Source: Paludibacteraceae bacterium
GTDB lineage: Bacteria; Bacteroidota; Bacteroidia; Bacteroidales; Paludibacteraceae
Length of the DNA: 64,000 nucleotides
Direction of reading: 5' to 3'
Assembly (NCBI GenBank): GCA_016283095.1
Contig: JAEEMG010000034.1
Coordinates: 1 to 64,000 of the forward strand
The position numbers and the translations under genes were made by a program. Shown here piece after piece: positions 53,888 to 63,300 of the stretch (the stretch's first letter is position 1; every line of letters begins with the position of its first letter). Under the pieces are notes generated by a model. The model saw only the letters and a list, made by a program, of their open reading frames with translations. It was not told the origin of the DNA and made no database searches.

Positions 53888-56218
53888 TTATTTCACCTCA
53901 GCAAAATATTTTGTTCGCAAATCCAAATTACGTTGGTTGCCTGTCAATTCGATATTTGCTGTTTGTCTTATATCTTGCGAAGACGCTGCAATCTTGACTG
54001 TGTATTTTCCTGGATCCACCACCCAGTGATTATCATTGTAGTATCCAAACTGAGTCGTATACATCTCAAATTTCACAGTCTTTGTCTCATCAGGATTAAG
54101 TGAGACGCGGGCGAATCCTTGCAACTGTATCGGACGGATATTCTTGTTTCCATCAGCTGGCGACAAATACAATTGAACAATCTCGTCGCCTGCCATCTTG
54201 CCTGTATTCTTCACGTCGACACTGATCGTGACTTTCTCTGAATCTGTAGTGGCAGATGTATCAGCTTTGATATTTGAATATTCGAACGTAGTGTAGCTAA
54301 GTCCATAACCAAACGGATATGCGACGCGTGGATCTTTCTCCACACTCGTATTATAGCAAATAGGCTCTTTGATCTCAACATTAGGATAGCTTACACTCAA
54401 CTTGCCTGAAGGATTGACCTTTCCATAAATGATATCAGCGATAGCGTTTCCGCCCTCCTCTCCTGGATACCAAGCCTGAATAACAGCCGCGCATTTCTCA
54501 GCCAAACCTGATATAATCTGTGATCGTCCACCAAAAATCACAAGCACAACTGGCTTTCCTGTCGCAACAAGTTTTTCAACGAACTGCTCTTGCTTTCCAG
54601 GCAAACGCAATGTTGTTCGATCACGGTTTTCACCACACAACATCACATTCTCTCCGACAGCGGCCACAATGACATCACTTTCAGACGCAATCTTCAATGC
54701 CTCGTCCAAATTAGCTTCCTCTCCAGAATCAATCTTACGGTTTTGAATATCCTGCATATATGCGACGCGAGGATCTCCACCCTGCTCGACAACTGTCTCT
54801 ACAACCTCCGTCCAATCACATCCACGGCTATACTTCAATGAATAACCGTCAGGAATGTTTGCCTCCATACCGGCTTTCAAATTGACGATTCTTGGATTCA
54901 AATCATTCTCAATCTCCTTTTTCCAGAAGAAACGCATTGAATGATACGAATAGTCTCCAACCATAGACCACATAGAATTGGCATTTGGTCCGACCAAAGC
55001 TATCTTCGACGCCTTTTTCAACGGCAACACTCCATTATTTTGAAGCATCACAACTGATTGAGTCGCAAGCTGATATGCTGTGTTACGGTTTTCTTTTGAA
55101 TCCCACTCGATATGTCCAGACTCATATAGTATAGCATTCTTGTCAAGCAAACCAAGTCTCTCTTTGTGCATCAAAACACGTTTGACTGCTTTTTCAAGCG
55201 TCTGCTGACTAACCAATCCTTTTTCTATTGCGTCTGGCAAAAACTTATAACTCTTTCCTTCAGGGAAATCCACGTCGTTGCCTGCATTCAAAGCTTTAGC
55301 AGCACGCATAGTTGAGTCTAGTCTGTCGTCGATCTGCTCGATTGAACTGTAATCGCTAACTAAAAGGCCATCAAACTTAAGATAATCACGAAGTATACCA
55401 TCTTGCAAATAACTGTTTGCCACACATTTAACGGAATCAAACAAATGGTATCCAGTCATCACCACTTTACTGTCTGATACTCGTAGTATAGCTTCGTGAG
55501 GAAGAAGGATTTCCTCCATCAACTCCTTTTTGTCGGCGTTTCCACCCCCTCCATAGCCGAGAAAATGTTTTGAACATGCAGATACACCCTGCTTCAAATC
55601 ACCATGTTGAAGACCCTTTACAAACGCGACTCCCATCACAGCTGAAAGATAACCGTCTTCTCCATACGACTCTTCCAAACGGTTGAATGATGGATTTCTA
55701 ACCACGTCAACCATAGGAGAAAGAGCCTGCATACCTCCGATCTTACGAAGATCAGCAGCAGTCTCATAAGTTTTCTTTTCAGCCAATTCAGGATTGAACG
55801 AACATGCAAGTCCGATCTGCTGTGGATAGACAGTAGCGTCATAACCATTTATTCCACTCAACACCTCCTCATGAAGCAATGCCGGAATGCCAGACGGAGT
55901 GTTGTGGATCAACCAATCCTGCATCTGAGCCACCATATCACGCATCTCATCTGGAGTCTTGCGGAAATTCATTGTAAACTGAGAGAAATGACCTATTCCA
56001 TTTGGAATAAGACGACGACATAAAGCAGTGTCCAACTTATCATTCTCATCAAAAAACTGCGTCATATATGTGCCCTGAAGTTGAGCGATTCGCTCACCTT
56101 GAGACATATTATTATAAATGCGATCGATTTTCTCTTCCGCCGATTCGTTTGTTTTTGTCGAACATCCACAAAACAAAGAAGCCGACAAACCTGCTAATAC
56201 AAATCCTTTTTTTACCAT
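53888..56218 (-). CDS. Glycoside hydrolase family 3 lipoprotein (beta-glucosidase type)
   Basis: This is a 776-residue exported enzyme. The N-terminus MVKKGFVLAGLSASLFCGCS is a lipoprotein-type signal. The GH3 N-terminal barrel shows IPALLHEEVLSGINGY, SPMVDVVRNPSFNRLEESYG, CSKHFLGYG (Lys217-His218) and the nucleophile motif FDGLLVSDYSS with Asp289. The C-terminal alpha/beta sandwich (VALVGPNANSMWSMVGDYS, CGENRDRTTLRLPGKQ) and the final fibronectin-like domain (VKNTGKMAGDEIVQLYLSP) are complete. Family 3 enzymes release terminal beta-linked glucose or xylose; the specificity cannot be fixed from sequence. It follows hisS on the same strand after a terminator and probably has a separate promoter. 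Confidence 0.92.
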   Translation of the reverse strand: MVKKGFVLAGLSASLFCGCSTKTNESAEEKIDRIYNNMSQGERIAQLQGTYMTQFFDENDKLDTALCRRLIPNGIGHFSQFTMNFRKTPDEMRDMVAQMQDWLIHNTPSGIPALLHEEVLSGINGYDATVYPQQIGLACSFNPELAEKKTYETAADLRKIGGMQALSPMVDVVRNPSFNRLEESYGEDGYLSAVMGVAFVKGLQHGDLKQGVSACSKHFLGYGGGGNADKKELMEEILLPHEAILRVSDSKVVMTGYHLFDSVKCVANSYLQDGILRDYLKFDGLLVSDYSSIEQIDDRLDSTMRAAKALNAGNDVDFPEGKSYKFLPDAIEKGLVSQQTLEKAVKRVLMHKERLGLLDKNAILYESGHIEWDSKENRNTAYQLATQSVVMLQNNGVLPLKKASKIALVGPNANSMWSMVGDYSYHSMRFFWKKEIENDLNPRIVNLKAGMEANIPDGYSLKYSRGCDWTEVVETVVEQGGDPRVAYMQDIQNRKIDSGEEANLDEALKIASESDVIVAAVGENVMLCGENRDRTTLRLPGKQEQFVEKLVATGKPVVLVIFGGRSQIISGLAEKCAAVIQAWYPGEEGGNAIADIIYGKVNPSGKLSVSYPNVEIKEPICYNTSVEKDPRVAYPFGYGLSYTTFEYSNIKADTSATTDSEKVTISVDVKNTGKMAGDEIVQLYLSPADGNKNIRPIQLQGFARVSLNPDETKTVKFEMYTTQFGYYNDNHWVVDPGKYTVKIAASSQDIRQTANIELTGNQRNLDLRTKYFAEVK

Positions 56219-56248
56219 TTTTATCTACTTTAATCACCGTAAAAATAA

Positions 56249-56278
56249 AAAAAAGATGCAATTACTTGCATCTTTTTT
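56249..56278 (-). terminator. hisS terminator
   Basis: AAAAAAGATGCAA pairs with TTGCATCTTTTTT around TTAC (56249-56278). It lies 17 bp after the hisS stop, with T-runs on both strands. Confidence 0.88.
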
Positions 56279-56295
56279 GTGAAAATCTAACAAAC

Positions 56296-57663
56296 TTATT
56301 TCTTCAATATAGCCACAACACCTGCAATATCAAGCAATTGTTGTTCTCCTGTGACCATATTCTTAAGCATCACTTTATTCTCAGCCATTTCTGTCTCACC
56401 TACAATTGCAACGTATGGAATGGCCTTATTATCTGCATAACTCATCTGCTTCTTCATCTTGACTGGTTCTGGATAAATCTCAGCGGAAATACCATTGTTG
56501 CGAACCTCCTTCAACAGATTCAAAGCATAATTAAATTCGTTCTCTCCAAATGTAGCGAAAAGAATCTGAGTAGACGCGAGTAACTCCTGAGGGTAAAGGT
56601 CGAGCTGGTTCAACACGTCATAGATACGGTCAGCTCCAAAAGAGATACCGACGCCAGACATTCCGTCTAAACCAAATACTCCTGTCAAATTATCGTAACG
56701 TCCACCACCTGTGATTGATCCTATCACTACATCTTTGGCCTTAACTTCAAAGATAGCTCCTGTGTAGTAGTTCAAACCACGGGCCAACGTCAAATCTATC
56801 TCTACCTCAGTAGCAACGTTAAGCATCTTCACATAACGAAGAATAGTACGTAGCTCCTCAACTCCCTTCAATCCGATTTCACTTGACTTCAATACATCAG
56901 CGATGACATTTAGTTTGTCGTCATTGCTTCCTGTCATATTGATAATAGGCTGAAGCTTCTCGATTCCTGCCTTGCTGACACCTTTCTCTCTCAACTCCGC
57001 ATTAACATTGTCAACTCCTATCTTGTCAAGTTTATCAATTGCGACTGTAATGTCAACCAACTTATCTGCCTCGCCAATCACCTCCGCAATACCAGAAAGG
57101 ATCTTACGGTTGTTGATCTTCAATACAACATTTATCTTAAGACGACGGTAAACCTCGTCTACAATCTGGATCAGCTCAACCTCGTTAAGCAACGAATCAC
57201 TGCCTACAACATCCACGTCGCACTGATAGAACTCACGGTATCTACCCTTCTGAGGCTTGTCGGCACGCCAAACTGGCTGGATCTGGAATCTCTTGAATGG
57301 GAAAGACAAGTTTCCACGATTCATCACAACATAACGTGCGAAAGGCACAGTCAAATCATAGCGAAGACCCTTGTCACTGATATGTTTAAGAACCTTCACA
57401 CTGTTGGCAGACTCAAGTTCGCTCTTATCAACTCCAGCTAAGAAATCACCAGAATTAAGGATCTTGAAAAGAAGTTTATCTCCCTCGTCACCGTATTTTC
57501 CCATCAAAGTAGAAAGATTCTCCATTGCAGGAGTCTCAATCTGAGAAAAACCGTAAAGACGGAATACACTTTTAATTGTGTCGAAAATATAGTTTCTTCT
57601 CGCCATCTCGATAGGCGAAAAATCACGTGTACCTTTAGGAATAGATGGTTTGCAAACTGCCAT
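56296..57663 (-). CDS. hisS: Histidyl-tRNA synthetase
   Basis: This is a 455-residue class II synthetase. It shows motif 1 ([20 protein letters not shown], then [14 protein letters not shown]) and motif 2 ([13 protein letters not shown] and [20 protein letters not shown], then YQCDVDVVG). The histidine-A loops [15 protein letters not shown] and [14 protein letters not shown], and motif 3 ([15 protein letters not shown]), are also present. The C-terminal anticodon-binding domain ([20 protein letters not shown], then [20 protein letters not shown]) is complete. It charges tRNA-His in the cytosol. It is monocistronic, with promoter box and terminator. Confidence 0.97.
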   Translation of the reverse strand: MAVCKPSIPKGTRDFSPIEMARRNYIFDTIKSVFRLYGFSQIETPAMENLSTLMGKYGDEGDKLLFKILNSGDFLAGVDKSELESANSVKVLKHISDKGLRYDLTVPFARYVVMNRGNLSFPFKRFQIQPVWRADKPQKGRYREFYQCDVDVVGSDSLLNEVELIQIVDEVYRRLKINVVLKINNRKILSGIAEVIGEADKLVDITVAIDKLDKIGVDNVNAELREKGVSKAGIEKLQPIINMTGSNDDKLNVIADVLKSSEIGLKGVEELRTILRYVKMLNVATEVEIDLTLARGLNYYTGAIFEVKAKDVVIGSITGGGRYDNLTGVFGLDGMSGVGISFGADRIYDVLNQLDLYPQELLASTQILFATFGENEFNYALNLLKEVRNNGISAEIYPEPVKMKKQMSYADNKAIPYVAIVGETEMAENKVMLKNMVTGEQQLLDIAGVVAILKK

Positions 57664-57700
57664 ATCTATTGAAAATTTTATGCTAATTTTTAATTTTCTG

Positions 57701-57708
57701 CAAAATTA
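57701..57708 (-). promoter_or_regulatory. hisS promoter -7 box TAATTTTG
   Basis: The minus-strand TAATTTTG lies 37 bp upstream of the hisS ATG and matches TAnnTTTG. Confidence 0.6.
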
Positions 57709-57847
57709 CAGAATTTTTGGGAGCTATTGGGATTTTAGTAAAATTTATTTTACAATTAAGGAACTGTTTAGGTTATTAAAAGATTTTGTTCTATAAGCCA
57801 TGTCTCTACACGTCAGACAAAAAATCATGAACAAATAGGATGCAGGC

Positions 57848-57951
57848 AAAAAAAAACCTCGGGGTTATTCCTCGAGGCTAACGAATGTCAAATTTCTCAA
57901 TCAAACATCGCAAAAACAAACACTATTATGAAAAAGTATCTTCACTTTTAC
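57848..57951 (-). ncRNA. Candidate intergenic small RNA, about 100 nt
   Basis: A complete promoter (TTTG, 20 bp, TAACTTTG; 57989-57958) points into a non-coding segment. About 80 nt further on lies a hairpin with CCTCG/CGAGG and GG/CC pairs around AATAA (57877-57857), followed by nine T. The transcript would start near 57951 and end near 57848. No ORF longer than a few codons is present. It lies downstream of the MATE gene and 185 bp upstream of hisS, which has its own promoter box, so an independent small RNA is more likely than a hisS leader. I cannot match it to a known family. Confidence 0.55.
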
Positions 57952-57957
57952 TGAGTG

Positions 57958-57989
57958 CAAAGTTATTATATATATGAATACCAGCCAAA
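57958..57989 (-). promoter_or_regulatory. Promoter with TTTG (-33) and TAACTTTG (-7), 20-bp spacing
   Basis: This is the best match to the Bacteroidetes promoter consensus in the window: TTTG at 57989-57986, a 20-bp spacer and TAACTTTG at 57965-57958. It lies outside any gene and does not precede an ORF. Confidence 0.68.
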
Positions 57990-58033
57990 AAAATTATACG
58001 TTTGCCGAAAACAAATAGACAAACGGCTAATTT

Positions 58034-59392
58034 TTAACGAATATTTTGTTCTTGCTTCATTCTATTCATCATCACATACCATCTGAAATGGAAAAGGATG
58101 GCAGCTATTGTAAGGCCAAAAATGAACCCTGTCCATACTCCTTCCGCACCCCATCCTCTGCAAAAGCTGAGATAATAGCCAACTGGAAGATTTACCAATA
58201 AATATGAAAAGAACGCACAATACATCGTATATTTCACATCGGTAAGTCCATTCAAAATTCCAATTCCCACACATTGTAATCCATCAGACACCTGATATAT
58301 TCCAGCAAACACAAGTATCGAGGCAGTCTGCTCTATCACCAGCGGATCAACAGAAAAGAATCCTGCGATATCATATCTATATATAATGATCAGAACTCCC
58401 ATAATCGCATTGTTGAGCAAAGCAAGATGAATCGACGCATTTGCAGCCATACATACCGCATTGAGATCTTTCCTGCCATACTGGTGACTCACACGGATGG
58501 TAGTTGCGGCTCCAATACCTAGGACTATCATAAACACCATATGTCCTACAGAAGAAGCTATCTGATTTGATGCCAAAGCGACAGGTCCCAACCAGCCAAC
58601 CATGATTCCACTGAATGCGAACGCCGTCACCTCCACCGTGCTGCGAAGAGAAATAGGTATGCCGACTTTGAAAAGTTCAACCAAATGAGATTTTGAGAAG
58701 AATGCTTTTTTCATACCAACAATATACATTCTCCACTCTTTCTTATAAAGCATCACTGCAAGGATAGCCAAAGGAGACAGGACTCTCGACAAGAAAGTCG
58801 CTATGGCAGCACCGTCTACTCCAAGCTTAGGAAATCCATATTCACCATATATCAACAGATAGTTAAATATGATATTGATCACATTGGAAATCAAAGTGAT
58901 AATCATTGCGACGGAAGTGTTACCCAATGCCGCAAGAAACTGTCGGAATCCCTCAAAAAATATGACTGGCACAAAACTGGCAGCCACTATAAGAAAATAG
59001 TTTTTTGAAAGTTCACAGACAGCAGGATCTTGCCCGAATCGTTCAAGATTGAAATACGCGATGGTCAAAATCAACAAAATAGAGACAAAAACAATCACAC
59101 ACTGCACAAGTCCATTCTGAAGATATTTCGTCACCTCCTCATGCTCATTGTTAACATATTTATATGCAGTCAACGGAGTAATACTCTGCAACATGGTCAT
59201 TGAAGCCACCAATGCGATAACAAGCACCGACGTCGCAAAAGCCACAGCAGCCAATTCAACCGTACCCAACGCTCCGACCATCTTCACGTCGGCAAACTGA
59301 ACAACCGCCCCTCCCAATTGTGCGAACATAATAGGAAGAGCGACCTTCAAATTCCTTCTATAAAACGGTATATATTCTCTAAATGAAGCCAT
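58034..59392 (-). CDS. MATE-family multidrug efflux transporter
   Basis: This is a 452-residue inner-membrane protein with about 12 hydrophobic helices in two halves, the length of the MatE/NorM family. MASFREYIPFYRRNLKVALP opens the first repeat, followed by IMFAQLGGAVVQFADVKMVG. The second half has GIPISLRSTVEVTAFAFSGI, then MVGWLGPVALASNQIASSVG and MVFMIVLGIGAATTIRVSHQ. MATE proteins export cationic drugs or metabolites using sodium or proton gradients; the substrate here is unknown. I chose the ATG at 59392 because a TACCTTTG promoter box covers the ATG at 59413. It is monocistronic. Confidence 0.92.
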   Translation of the reverse strand: MASFREYIPFYRRNLKVALPIMFAQLGGAVVQFADVKMVGALGTVELAAVAFATSVLVIALVASMTMLQSITPLTAYKYVNNEHEEVTKYLQNGLVQCVIVFVSILLILTIAYFNLERFGQDPAVCELSKNYFLIVAASFVPVIFFEGFRQFLAALGNTSVAMIITLISNVINIIFNYLLIYGEYGFPKLGVDGAAIATFLSRVLSPLAILAVMLYKKEWRMYIVGMKKAFFSKSHLVELFKVGIPISLRSTVEVTAFAFSGIMVGWLGPVALASNQIASSVGHMVFMIVLGIGAATTIRVSHQYGRKDLNAVCMAANASIHLALLNNAIMGVLIIIYRYDIAGFFSVDPLVIEQTASILVFAGIYQVSDGLQCVGIGILNGLTDVKYTMYCAFFSYLLVNLPVGYYLSFCRGWGAEGVWTGFIFGLTIAAILFHFRWYVMMNRMKQEQNIR

Positions 59393-59410
59393 CTTTTCTA
59401 AAATTGTGCA

Positions 59411-59418
59411 CAAAGGTA
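59411..59418 (-). promoter_or_regulatory. MATE promoter -7 box TACCTTTG
   Basis: The minus-strand TACCTTTG lies 18 bp upstream of the ATG at 59392 and matches TAnnTTTG. It sets the preferred start. Confidence 0.65.
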
Positions 59419-59452
59419 GCTATAAATTTAAAACACTTTCTCATCAAACCAT

Positions 59453-59490
59453 AAAAAAGAGGACACTCGATACACACCGAATGTCCCCTC
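59453..59490 (-). terminator. Orphan minus-strand terminator
   Basis: On the minus strand GAGGGGACATTCG (59490-59478) pairs with CGAGTGTCCTC (59469-59459), with a small bulge and a mismatch, and is followed by six T. No minus-strand gene ends nearby, so it may end an unannotated transcript from the long spacer to its right. Confidence 0.6.
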
Positions 59491-60360
59491 AAACACACAA
59501 ATGAAAACTTAATTTCTAACTATTTTATTTCCTATATTCAATAACCGAAATTTGGGTCGTTTTATAAACCATCTCAAAAATATTCCGTTCTGACATCACT
59601 TCTAATATAATTCAGATAAGTCACTTCCATCTGATAATTCAAACGAAATGACAAACTAATAAATCCGTAATATAAAATCAATTAGATATGCATAAGAAAC
59701 TGGATTTAATGTCAATGTCTACGAAAAATATTTTCAAACTGTTAGGATAGTGTCACTTCTGCTCAAACAGCAGAAGTGACCGCTATCAAAATTAATGTGT
59801 TGATTAGCCGCATATTTAATGTGTCTTTATATCAAGTATATTTAATTGTTTTCTGTTTTATTCTTTGTTTACAATGTCAAAAATAGAAAAGTAATGTGTT
59901 ATTGTTATCACATCATCAACTAAATTACATTCACATAATTTATTTTGACTGAAAAATCCCAATTTTTACAAAATAATCCTATTAGTGAATAGATAATTAA
60001 AGAAATAGAAGAGATTAAACAAGTATCAAAAACAGTTCTTGGAATTTTAAATCAAAAAACCAACATCTATTTACGCTAAAAAAAAACAGCAAAATTTCGT
60101 CAGCAAATCGTAACAAAAAATCAATAAGGGTTTTCATTTTTTTCTCATAATCTTTTTTGTGTAATTAAAGTATTTTTTTCATTTTTGCAATAAATTGTTA
60201 CGACTTGTTCTTATTTAAGTTATTTCATCTAAATCATTATTTTTTAGTTAAAGAAATGCGACAATAAACAATCCAAACAATGCGACAAAATACGAAATAC
60301 TGAATATAAAAAAGTTCAGATTTCACAAGAAAAAATACATTAGTGTAAAAATATATTAGC
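59491..60360. other. Long AT-rich non-coding spacer upstream of the repeat surface protein
   Basis: About 870 bp carry no credible ORF. Minus-strand TATTTTTG (59582-59575) and TAATTTTG (59794-59787) are possible -7 boxes without clear -33 partners. The one striking element is the hairpin at 59747-59787. The rest, especially 59930-60360, is A/T runs. Promoter elements of the 60361 gene must lie here, but I found no full consensus. Confidence 0.5.
59747..59787. other. Perfect long hairpin without T-run
   Basis: GTCACTTCTGCT (59752-59763) pairs perfectly with AGCAGAAGTGAC (59769-59780) around CAAAC. The flanks GATAG and CTATC extend the stem. There is no T-run, so it is not a normal terminator. 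An operator, an RNA structural element or the scar of a mobile element are options. Confidence 0.7.
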
Positions 60361-63300
60361 ATGACAAAATCTTACAATCTATCAAGGTGTTTCGCCACGT
60401 TGTTTTTGTTATTATTATTTGCATTCAACTGTTCGGCAGTTGATTGGCTTTGTTTCACAGCAGAAAAAGCAGGATCAACAATTTGGTTCGAAAATGAAGG
60501 AGACAACAATCCAAGTATACAATATTCATTCGATGGAGACTCTTGGAGTGACTGGAATGAGAAAGCAACAATAACATTAGAAAACACTGGAGATAAAGTC
60601 TACGTGCGAGGCGACAACTCAAAAGGTTTTTCTTTTAATGCTAAAAAGTACACTCACTTTGGAATGAAAGGTAATATATCCTCATCTGGAAGTGTGATGA
60701 GTTTGATTGACCCCAACGAATCCTCAACTGAAATTCCAAATAGTGGCTGTTTTTTCAAATTATTTTCTGATTGCAAGTCGCTTACACAAGCCCCAGATCT
60801 ACCTGCGACTATATTAAAGGACAGTTGCTATTACTCATTATTTGAAAAATGTGAAAATTTGGAAACAGTACCTGAACTACCAGCGATGACAATGGCAAAA
60901 TATTGTTATTCGAGTATGTTCTCAGGATGTTTGAATTTAACAAATGCTCCTGAACTACCATCCTTAACATTGGCTCCAAACTGTTATTCTAGCATGTTTA
61001 CAGATTGTAACAATTTGGAAGTCGCACCAGAATTGCCAGCGACAAAATTGGAAGAATATTGTTATAGTACAATGTTCACCGCATGTGAAAAATTGAAGAA
61101 GGCTCCCGACCTTCCAGCAAAGAAACTGGTTGACTTTTGCTATTTCTTCATGTTTGAAAGATGTTCAGGTCTGGAAAGTGCAAAAATCTCAGCCACAGAA
61201 TTAGGGCCAAAATCATGCATCGCGATGTTCATGGGCTGCTCCAATATGAATTATATAAAGATTGATGTCATGACGCTGGACAACGACATGTCTGCGACAG
61301 ATTCTTGGGTTATGGGAGTAACCGGAGAAGGTATAATCGAATTTCCATGTGGCAGCAAATACAACAAGTATGGCGACTCAGGAGCTCCTAAAAACTTCAC
61401 TATAAAAGCATCCCCTATCGTCATCTTCCAGAACCCAGACAAAGAGGAATTATGGCGCGACACTATAGGTTGCGACGTCGTTCCAGAATACCCGTTTGAA
61501 GAAAAAGGAGAACCATTCTATAAAGAAGGATTGGTTTTTAAAGGTTGGGATATCGAGCCTCATATTCATGAAATTCCAGATATATATTATTATACAGCCG
61601 TATATGGAGAAGAAGACATCGACCTCGACAAGGTACTCTGCTTTACCGCTTTGGATGCAAACTCAAATATCTCCTATGGATGTATGAATCTAAATTGCCC
61701 GGAAATAGAGTATTCACTTGACAGTGGAAAAACATGGAAGATACTAAAGGAGTTTGAAAAAATAGAATTTCAAAATGAAGGAGACAAAGTTTATGTCAGA
61801 GGAAACAATCCAAACGGATTATCTAAGAGCAAAGACGAATACACTTATTTTACTATGAACTACAGATTTGCTGCCAGCGGAAGTGTGATGAGCCTGCTCG
61901 ACGGCAAAGGAGAGTTGACAGAAATACCATGCGACTACTGTTTCGCCAACCTATTTAATCATTGTACACTTGTTGAAGCTCCAAAACTACCAGCAACAGA
62001 GCTTACCAAAGGATGCTATATGGGAATGTTTGCTTCATGTGGTTTACTGGAAAAAGCTCCAGAACTTCCAGCAGAAAAAATCAAAGATGAAAGTTATAGT
62101 GCTATGTTCAGCGGATGTATCAATTTGACTGAGACACCAGAATTAAGAGCTACAACTTTAGGGAAACATTGTTACATGGGTATGTTTGTAGGTTGTGGTA
62201 ATTTAACAAAAGCACATGATCTGCCAGCAATGAAGCTGGAGACAGGCTGCTATGAATATATGTTCACGTCTTGTCAAAGCCTGAAGACTCCACCAGCGTT
62301 ACCAGCCACAGAATTGTCAGATAGTTGTTATAATTACATGTTTTTAACATGTACAAGCCTTACAAAAGCACCTTTATTACCTGCCACTACACTTAAAAAA
62401 AGTTGTTATGACCACATGTTTACCGCATGTATAAATTTGGAGGAAGTCCCAGATTTAGGAGCCACTGTTGCGGCAGAAAATAGTTGCGACGGAATGTTCA
62501 TCAGTTGTTACAACTTGAGAAAGGCTCCTGCACTTCCCGCAACTGAACTTGATGAGAATTGTTATCATTTGATGTTTGCAGGTTGCACAAATTTGGCGGA
62601 AGCTCCAGAATTGCCCGCAAAAGTAATGAAAAACAGCTGTTACGAATCAATGTTTAACAGCTGTATCAGTTTGGAAAAAGCTCCAGAGCTTCTGGCAAAA
62701 GAGTTGGCAAATGAATGTTATAAAGAAATGTTTGTAGGATGTGGCAAACTAAATTATATCAAAGTTGGAATCACGACATTGGATAATGAATTCAATGCCA
62801 CAGAAAATTGGGTCGACGGTGATAATCGTTCAGGTGTCTTCATATTCCCATGCGGAAGCACATACGACAAACATGGTGTTTCTGAAGTGCCTGTAAATTT
62901 CAAAATCATAGCGTCTCCAATAGTCATCTTCCAGAATCCAGACAGTACAGTGCTTTACAGTGACACAATCAACTGTGGAGACACTCCAAAATATGAAGGT
63001 GAAACGCCAGAATATGGAGATGGACTTGTTTGGGATGGATGGGACAAACCTCTAGAAGTATTAGATGATCCCGACGTCTACTATTATACTGCAGTATATA
63101 AAGAGGGAGAGAATCTAGATCTTAACAAAATTCTTTGTTTCACTGCTGAAGAGGCAGGATCAGAAATTTCCTATATATACATTGATAAAACAGGTAAATC
63201 TCTGGATGTGCAATATTCAATAAATGAAGGGGAAACTTGGCATAAATTAGAACAAGAGCAAAAGATCACTTTAGAAAATGTAGGTGACAAAATTTACTTC

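Noticed and set aside
53719-53997. Plus-strand open frame of 92 codons
   Set aside because: It crosses a strong terminator hairpin and the 3-prime end of the GH3 gene; it has no coding features.
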